Shown piece after piece: positions 40,925 through 45,493 of a DNA stretch of 45,493 nt (positions are counted from its first letter, which is position 1; the number at the start of each line of letters is the position of its first letter). The stretch comes from Muribaculaceae bacterium (GTDB taxonomy: Bacteria > Bacteroidota > Bacteroidia > Bacteroidales > Muribaculaceae): NCBI GenBank assembly GCA_017453505.1, contig JAFTEU010000124.1, forward strand, positions 1-45,493, written 5' to 3'. Made by a program: the position numbers and the translations under genes. The notes below the pieces were generated by a model. That model was not told the origin of the DNA and searched no databases. It worked only from the letters and a program-made list of their open reading frames with translations.

Positions 40925-43756
40925 ATGAAACAAATGAGAAAATCGATTATCGCATTGCTGGCCCTTGTCGCCATGACAGCCACTGCTGCCGACGTTATCC
41001 CCATGGATCCTACGGTGCGCACGGGGACACTCGACAACGGTCTCACCTATTATGTGAAGCACAACAACTACCCTGAGCACCATGCCGATTTCTTTATCGC
41101 ACAGCGTGTGGGCTCGATTCAGGAAGAGGAAAACCAGCGAGGTCTGGCTCATTTCCTCGAGCACATGTGCTTCAATGGCACGAAGCATTTCCCCGGTAAC
41201 TCGCTCATCGATTACCTGGAGCGCAATGGTGTGAAATTTGGTGCCAACCTCAATGCCTATACCAGTACCGACGAGACGGTCTATAACATCAGCAACGTGC
41301 CCACAGGCCGGCAAGGATTGCTGGACTCCTGCATGCTCGTGCTCAGCGACTGGGGGCATGACCTGCTGCTGCGTGGCAAGGATATCGACGAGGAACGTGG
41401 TGTCATTGAGGGTGAATACCGCTACCGCAGCGGTGCCAACTACCGCCTGATGGAGAAATCATCCCCCGATGTCTATCCTGACTGCCTCTACGGCGCCCGC
41501 ATGCCCATCGGCTTGATGAGCGTGGTGAAGAACTTCAAGCACAAGGAGTTGCGCGATTATTACAAGAAGTGGTATCACCCCAGCAACCAGTGCATTATCG
41601 TCGTGGGTGACATCGACCCTGATTGGGCCGTGGCCAAGATACAAGAGTTATTCGGTAAGGTGAAGAATCCCAAGCATGCTGCTCCTGTGGTCCGGGTTGA
41701 GGTGCCCGACAATGAGCAGATCATCTCAACGGTACAAACTGACCCCGAGCAGACCACGACCAGCGTGCGGTTGTTGTTCAAGCACGATGACCTGCCCAGC
41801 GAGTTGATGCCGACGACGGCCTTCCTGCGAGACGATTACCTCAAGCATGTGGTGGCAGCCATGATGACCTCGCGTTTCAACGACTTGAAACAGGATGCCG
41901 AGGCTCCCTTTACCCATGTGGGAGTCACCGACCGCAATTTCATCATCTCTAAGTCCCGCAATGCCTTCCAGCTCATCGCAACGAGCAAGGAGGGTCAAGC
42001 TGATCGTACGATGCAATGGCTCGCACGTGAGGTGCAGCGTGCCAGCCGTTTTGGATTCACCGACGGCGAATTGCGCCGCGCTCGTCTCAACTATGTATCG
42101 GCCCTAGACAAGTTGTATCGTGAGCGTGACCGTTACAGCAACACGACACTGGCGCGCGACTTTGTCCGTGCCTATCTCGAGGGTGAGCCATTGAGCACCA
42201 TTGAGGTCTATCATGACCTGATGTTGAAGGAGATCGACCAGGTCACCCTTGACGAGGTAAACCGCTACTTCAATACCTTGGTCAGCCCTACCGATCGTAA
42301 TGTGGTGTTGATGACCTATGCCCCCGAGAAACAAGGTGTTGCCATTCCCACCCGACGGTCACTCATCGACAGTTTCCATGAGGGCCGCTCGATGCAGGTG
42401 ACGGCATGGGTGGATAGCGTCCAGTATGACCGGTTACTCACCGTTGAGCCTCTAGAGGGTTCTGTGGTCAAGGTCGAGCCGATGCCGGTATTTGGTGCTG
42501 AGTTGTGGACGCTTTCCAACGGCATGCGCGCCATGGTCAAGAAGACCAATCTCAAGCAGGACGAGGTAGTGATTGCTGGTGCTGGACCTGGTGGCTTGTC
42601 TCAGAATTATCGTGGTGCTCAAGATGGTCCTTCGTTCAAGGTGTTCGGCAATGTGGCTGCCACGTTGGGCTTCGGCCAGTTCTCGAGCAACGACCTCAAG
42701 AAGGTCTTGGCGGGCAAGAATGCCACGATGCGCACCTTCGTCAGCAAGACTGAAGAGGGTTTCCAGGGAACGGCTACCCGTGCCGATCTTGAGACGGCTT
42801 TCCAGCTGCTTTATCTCAAGTTGACATCGCCTCAGCAGGATGTGCCAGCCTTCAAGGCCTATCTGGAGAATAACCGCTCTCGCATTGCCAACCAGATGGC
42901 CGACCCTAAGTTTGAGTTTGCCGACTCTCTGTTTGCCAATGTGTTCAACCATCATCCGCTGGGTGGCGAGCGTCTGGGCAAGGATGAGGTGGATCGTGTC
43001 GATCTGGATCGTGTCCTCGAGGTCTATCGTGACCGTTTTGCCGACATGAGTGATGTCACTCTGTTCATCGTGGGTGACTTTGACACCGATACCCTGCGAC
43101 GGCTTTTGGGTCGATATGTCGCCTCGTTGCCAGCGAGCTCCGATGGCCGTCAAGAGCGTCCCCGTGACATCGGTTATCGCTTGTTTGACCACCATATCGA
43201 CACCCGCTGGACCCGCAAGATGGAGAATCCTCAGGACAAGGTCTATTTCTTCTGGACCGCCCAGTGTGACTATAACATGCGCAATGCTCTGCTGGCACGT
43301 GTGACGGGTCAGATTTTCTCAGCTATCTTCCGCCAGCACTTGCGTGAGGACCGTGGCTGGACTTATCATGTCGATACCCATTGCAGCGTCGTTCCGGACC
43401 AGAATGGCGACGATGCCCCCGTCATCTTCATGCCGCTCAATGTCACCGTCACCGCTGGCAAGGCCGATGAGACGCGGCAGATCATCACCGATGATGTCAA
43501 CGACGTTGCTGTCCATGGTGTCACCGCTGAACAGCTCGACAAGGTGGTGAAATACCTCTGTAAGGTCAATGCCGAGGATCGGCAGGACAACACCTACTGG
43601 ATGTCGATGATGAAGTACTATGACAAGTTCGGTATCGACTTCGACACCGACTATGTCAAGACGCTTCAGTCCTTCACCCCCGACGACATTCGCCGCTTCG
43701 TGGCCACCTACATTGCCCCGGCAACCATCCTGAATCTCACCATGACTCCCGAGTAA
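40925..43756 (+). CDS. secreted or periplasmic M16 zinc metallopeptidase
   Basis: A 943-residue insulinase-family protease (pitrilysin/PqqL-like layout with two halves). The signal peptide covers about residues 1-22. The inverted zinc motif is HFLEH at 76-80, with a third ligand near Glu156 in KDIDEERGVIEGEYR; GANLNAYTSTDETVYNIS is also typical. The second half has FTDG and R/Y motifs for substrate binding (HLREDRGWTYHV). M16 enzymes digest short peptides inside a closed chamber. As the last gene of the TonB receptor operon it most likely cleaves the imported ligand. Its start is 4 bases after the previous stop. Confidence 0.93.
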   Translation: MKQMRKSIIALLALVAMTATAADVIPMDPTVRTGTLDNGLTYYVKHNNYPEHHADFFIAQRVGSIQEEENQRGLAHFLEHMCFNGTKHFPGNSLIDYLERNGVKFGANLNAYTSTDETVYNISNVPTGRQGLLDSCMLVLSDWGHDLLLRGKDIDEERGVIEGEYRYRSGANYRLMEKSSPDVYPDCLYGARMPIGLMSVVKNFKHKELRDYYKKWYHPSNQCIIVVGDIDPDWAVAKIQELFGKVKNPKHAAPVVRVEVPDNEQIISTVQTDPEQTTTSVRLLFKHDDLPSELMPTTAFLRDDYLKHVVAAMMTSRFNDLKQDAEAPFTHVGVTDRNFIISKSRNAFQLIATSKEGQADRTMQWLAREVQRASRFGFTDGELRRARLNYVSALDKLYRERDRYSNTTLARDFVRAYLEGEPLSTIEVYHDLMLKEIDQVTLDEVNRYFNTLVSPTDRNVVLMTYAPEKQGVAIPTRRSLIDSFHEGRSMQVTAWVDSVQYDRLLTVEPLEGSVVKVEPMPVFGAELWTLSNGMRAMVKKTNLKQDEVVIAGAGPGGLSQNYRGAQDGPSFKVFGNVAATLGFGQFSSNDLKKVLAGKNATMRTFVSKTEEGFQGTATRADLETAFQLLYLKLTSPQQDVPAFKAYLENNRSRIANQMADPKFEFADSLFANVFNHHPLGGERLGKDEVDRVDLDRVLEVYRDRFADMSDVTLFIVGDFDTDTLRRLLGRYVASLPASSDGRQERPRDIGYRLFDHHIDTRWTRKMENPQDKVYFFWTAQCDYNMRNALLARVTGQIFSAIFRQHLREDRGWTYHVDTHCSVVPDQNGDDAPVIFMPLNVTVTAGKADETRQIITDDVNDVAVHGVTAEQLDKVVKYLCKVNAEDRQDNTYWMSMMKYYDKFGIDFDTDYVKTLQSFTPDDIRRFVATYIAPATILNLTMTPE

Positions 43757-43759
43757 CAT

Positions 43760-43799
43760 TCAAGTTTTTAAAGTGGTTGCAACCACTTTAAAAACTTGA
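43760..43799. repeat. palindromic repeat, copy 2 (also terminator-like)
   Basis: A perfect palindrome with 20-base arms, directly after the M16 stop codon. Its arms share the pattern CAAGTTTTTAAAGT with CAAGTTTCTAAAGT of the copy at 22446. It is followed by degenerate octamers (GTGTAA, AGGTGTAT, GGTGTAG, AGGTGCAG; 43801-43829) and by three copies of TCCTCTC (43830-43850). It may terminate the TonB operon and the facing C1 protease gene. Confidence 0.75.
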
Positions 43800-43882
43800 G
43801 GTGTAAAGGTGTATGGTGTAGAGGTGCAGTCCTCTCTCCTCTCTCCTCTCTAATCGTCAAGTTATGATTCTGCTAAGTGTCT

Positions 43883-45070
43883 CTAAAACCCTAGTCTCTT
43901 GCGCAGGTCTTTCTTGACAGCTTCCTTATTGAGGAAAATATAAGTCGTGTTCAGTGCGATGTAGGCCTTGGACATGTACCAGATGCCCTTATAGTCACCA
44001 GTCTGGCCCCACGAGTTCTTCACCTTGTAATATTCGCGTCCGTTCTGGTCGCGGGCGATGCCGAAGATCACCATCACGTGGTCGTATGTCGATTGCCAAT
44101 TGTCGAAACGCTCCTGGCGCAGCCCCTGGGTGGGAACCAGTTCGGGGGTCTGTGCACCTAGTTTCTTCAGTGATTCTGCTTTCTCTTGCTTGGTGAGCTT
44201 GAGCCAGCGGGCGGCATCGCTGCCTGTGAGGTCATCGGCATGCTCGATGTCGGCGGCAATGCCCAGGCCCGTGCGGGTGAAACCATCCTCGCTCACGTCA
44301 CCGCCCCAGCAGACGGTATAGCCCTGCTTGAGTGCCTCGTCAATAGTTGCCATCATCTCGTCGATCGTGACGTTCCAGCTGGGACGCGGGCGCCACTTGT
44401 AGGGAGCCTCGATGACAAATTGCTCGTAGAATGGGTGATGGGTGAAGCTCGTGATGCTCACGTAGTCCCGCTTGTCGATGCCCAGCATCTTGGCAAAGCT
44501 CTGTGGCGTGTATTGCTTGCCTTGATAGGTGAATGATTCGGGACACTGGCCCAGATAAGCATCCAGAATGCCCTGCAGGCCCACTTTCCACTGGCTGGTC
44601 AATTTGGTGCTGTTGCCCTTGGCGATAGACTCGACGTAGGGCTCCAGTGTAGCGAAAAATTCGGTGAAGTTGGCCAGTGTGTCACCAATCATCGAACCAG
44701 GACGAGCCATCGCGTCCTCGGGGCAGATGCCATGACGGTTGATGACCTCAAGGACGTCGTCGGCCGACCCGCCTTCCGAGAAACGGCTATAGCCATGCAT
44801 CCTCACGTGATACTCGGCACAATCGACATAGTCCTTGCTGGCAACAAACATCTCGCTCAGGTCGAACACCTTGCCTGTCGAGCGCAACAGCTCGGCCTCG
44901 ATGAAGCCGATGGTCGCATAGGACCAGCACGTGCCGCTGCGGCTCTGGTTCTTCACTGGGGTGATAGGGTTCTCGAGCACTGTCGTGAACACGATCTCAT
45001 CACTCGCCTGGGCGTGAAACAGGCATCCCAAGCATATCAACATCAAATAAATAATCGTCGTCTTCTTCAT
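43883..45070 (-). CDS. secreted C1-family peptidase, bleomycin hydrolase/PepC-like
   Basis: A 395-residue papain-superfamily protease with a signal peptide (MKKTTIIYLMLICLGCLFHA; a lipoprotein signal is possible because of Cys16, but no lipobox is clear). The catalytic set is complete: Gln42 and Cys48 in NQSRSGTCWSYAT, His331 in STYDHVMVIFG and Asn352 in VKNSWGQTG. The long insertion between Cys and His and the order of motifs match PepC/bleomycin hydrolase, which are normally cytosolic aminopeptidases; export is the Bacteroidales variation. It is convergent with the M16 operon and has its own promoter. Confidence 0.93.
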   Translation of the reverse strand: MKKTTIIYLMLICLGCLFHAQASDEIVFTTVLENPITPVKNQSRSGTCWSYATIGFIEAELLRSTGKVFDLSEMFVASKDYVDCAEYHVRMHGYSRFSEGGSADDVLEVINRHGICPEDAMARPGSMIGDTLANFTEFFATLEPYVESIAKGNSTKLTSQWKVGLQGILDAYLGQCPESFTYQGKQYTPQSFAKMLGIDKRDYVSITSFTHHPFYEQFVIEAPYKWRPRPSWNVTIDEMMATIDEALKQGYTVCWGGDVSEDGFTRTGLGIAADIEHADDLTGSDAARWLKLTKQEKAESLKKLGAQTPELVPTQGLRQERFDNWQSTYDHVMVIFGIARDQNGREYYKVKNSWGQTGDYKGIWYMSKAYIALNTTYIFLNKEAVKKDLRKRLGF

Positions 45071-45098
45071 AATTGATGGTTTTGAGTATTATTTTTTG

Positions 45099-45130
45099 CA
45101 AATATACAGATTCTCTTCCATCTGCCCAAA
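45099..45130 (-). promoter_or_regulatory. promoter of the C1 protease gene
   Basis: Minus-strand TTTG (45130-45127), a 20-base spacer and TATATTTG (45106-45099) match the consensus exactly. Confidence 0.8.
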
Positions 45131-45369
45131 TTTCAGTGCAACTCTTCGACTTACTTTCAAGCACAGTACAAGCGACGGTAGCTCATGGCCCGATAGATGA
45201 ATATCATAGAATGATTATTTATGATACTGACGATAACCGGAAAACTTGTGCAAGCCCTAATGCAAACGAGCTCGCTCGATTTGCTGAGGCGCAGCCAAGT
45301 TTATTCAAAGCTGGCAGCGCTGAAGAAGGGTTCTTTGATAGAGTACATATGGATAAACACAATGTTTAA
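45131..45369 (+). pseudogene. possible truncated coding remnant
   Basis: An open plus-strand frame runs to a stop at 45367-45369, right at the edge of the putative insertion sequence. The translation (for example DEYHRMIIYDTDDNRKT and ANELARFAEAQPSLFKAG) looks protein-like but matches nothing I recognise. No good start codon or ribosome site is present after the C1 protease promoter. It may be the leftover of a gene cut by the element, or simply noncoding. Confidence 0.3.
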
Positions 45370-45493
45370 GGGGACTTCTATAAATTAGCTTGACATGAAT
45401 TTTGATTTATTTTTGAGTAGATTTTGTTTTAGCTTTGCAGGAGCATAGCGAGCTATGGTCCAAGAAGATAAGACAAAATATGCCAAAAAGAAA
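45369..45493 (+). mobile_element. probable left end of an insertion sequence (partial)
   Basis: The sequence starting GGGGACTTCTATAAATTAG looks like an IS terminus, followed by an AT-rich leader with a -7 element TAGCTTTG (45430-45437) and a small hairpin CATAGC/GCTATG (45444-45457). The rest of the element would lie beyond the window, so the terminal inverted repeat and target duplication cannot be checked. Confidence 0.35.
45455..45493 (+). CDS. start of a possible transposase (partial)
   Basis: Thirteen codons reading MVQEDKTKYAKKK run open to the window end, starting 18 bases after a -7 element and within a small hairpin. A Lys-rich start fits a transposase but proves nothing on its own. 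Confidence 0.3.
   Translation, partial: MVQEDKTKYAKKK

Noticed and set aside
1-45493. CRISPR array, tRNA or rRNA genes
   Set aside because: No regularly spaced identical repeats, cloverleaf patterns or rRNA signatures were noticed on either strand; a covariance-model scan would be needed to exclude a diverged one.

Overview
The window is a piece of a Bacteroidota chromosome, most likely a gut or rumen Bacteroidales (Prevotellaceae/Muribaculaceae-like). Support comes from the -33/-7 promoters of the form TTTG-N19-21-TAnnTTTG, a short primary sigma factor without region 1.1, a TonB-dependent receptor with an N-terminal carboxypeptidase-regulatory-like domain, several Bacteroidales-type outer-membrane families (DUF4836, DUF4876, DUF6850-like) and C10 (streptopain-type) peptidases. 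No rRNA, tRNA or CRISPR array was seen.

Layout. 1-140: the 3' end of a group II intron. 153-1209: a small membrane protein and a repetitive acidic LEA-like protein. 1381-4842 (minus): agmatine deiminase and N-carbamoylputrescine amidase (agmatine to putrescine) with an orphan F420-0:glutamate-ligase-like protein downstream and a small acidic protein upstream. 5124-10752: DUF4836 lipoprotein, small outer-membrane barrel, rpoD, small DNA-binding-like protein, HtrA/DegP. 11010-15970 (minus): an operon of a small membrane protein, dxs, trkA and trkH.

16130-29356 (minus) is the most unusual part: eight consecutive secreted proteins, five of them C10 cysteine peptidases, plus a subtilisin, a formylglycine-generating-enzyme-like protein and a large repeat protein. 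Seven of the eight carry a paired dockerin-I-like module, usually at the extreme C-terminus, once at the N-terminus, and once in a form that has lost both calcium loops while keeping the helices. The eighth, the subtilisin, ends in what looks like a type IX secretion sorting domain. No cohesin is present in the window.

29653-34966 (plus) is a redox cluster: an exported alpha/beta hydrolase, an exported flavodoxin, an exported DUF362 protein, a cytosolic iron-dependent alcohol dehydrogenase and an exported carboxymuconolactone-decarboxylase/cupin fusion. 35028-35204 is a candidate small RNA with its own promoter and terminator. 35384-43756 (plus) is a tight four-gene operon: TonB receptor, DUF4876 lipoprotein, outer-membrane barrel, M16 zinc protease. 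A secreted bleomycin-hydrolase-like C1 protease follows on the minus strand. The right edge looks like the start of an insertion sequence.

Together the window is dominated by envelope and extracellular proteolysis (five C10, S8, M16, C1, HtrA), with polyamine, isoprenoid and potassium housekeeping genes on the left. Two palindromic repeats sharing sequence and a G-rich tandem tail lie just after stop codons at 22.4 kb and 43.8 kb.
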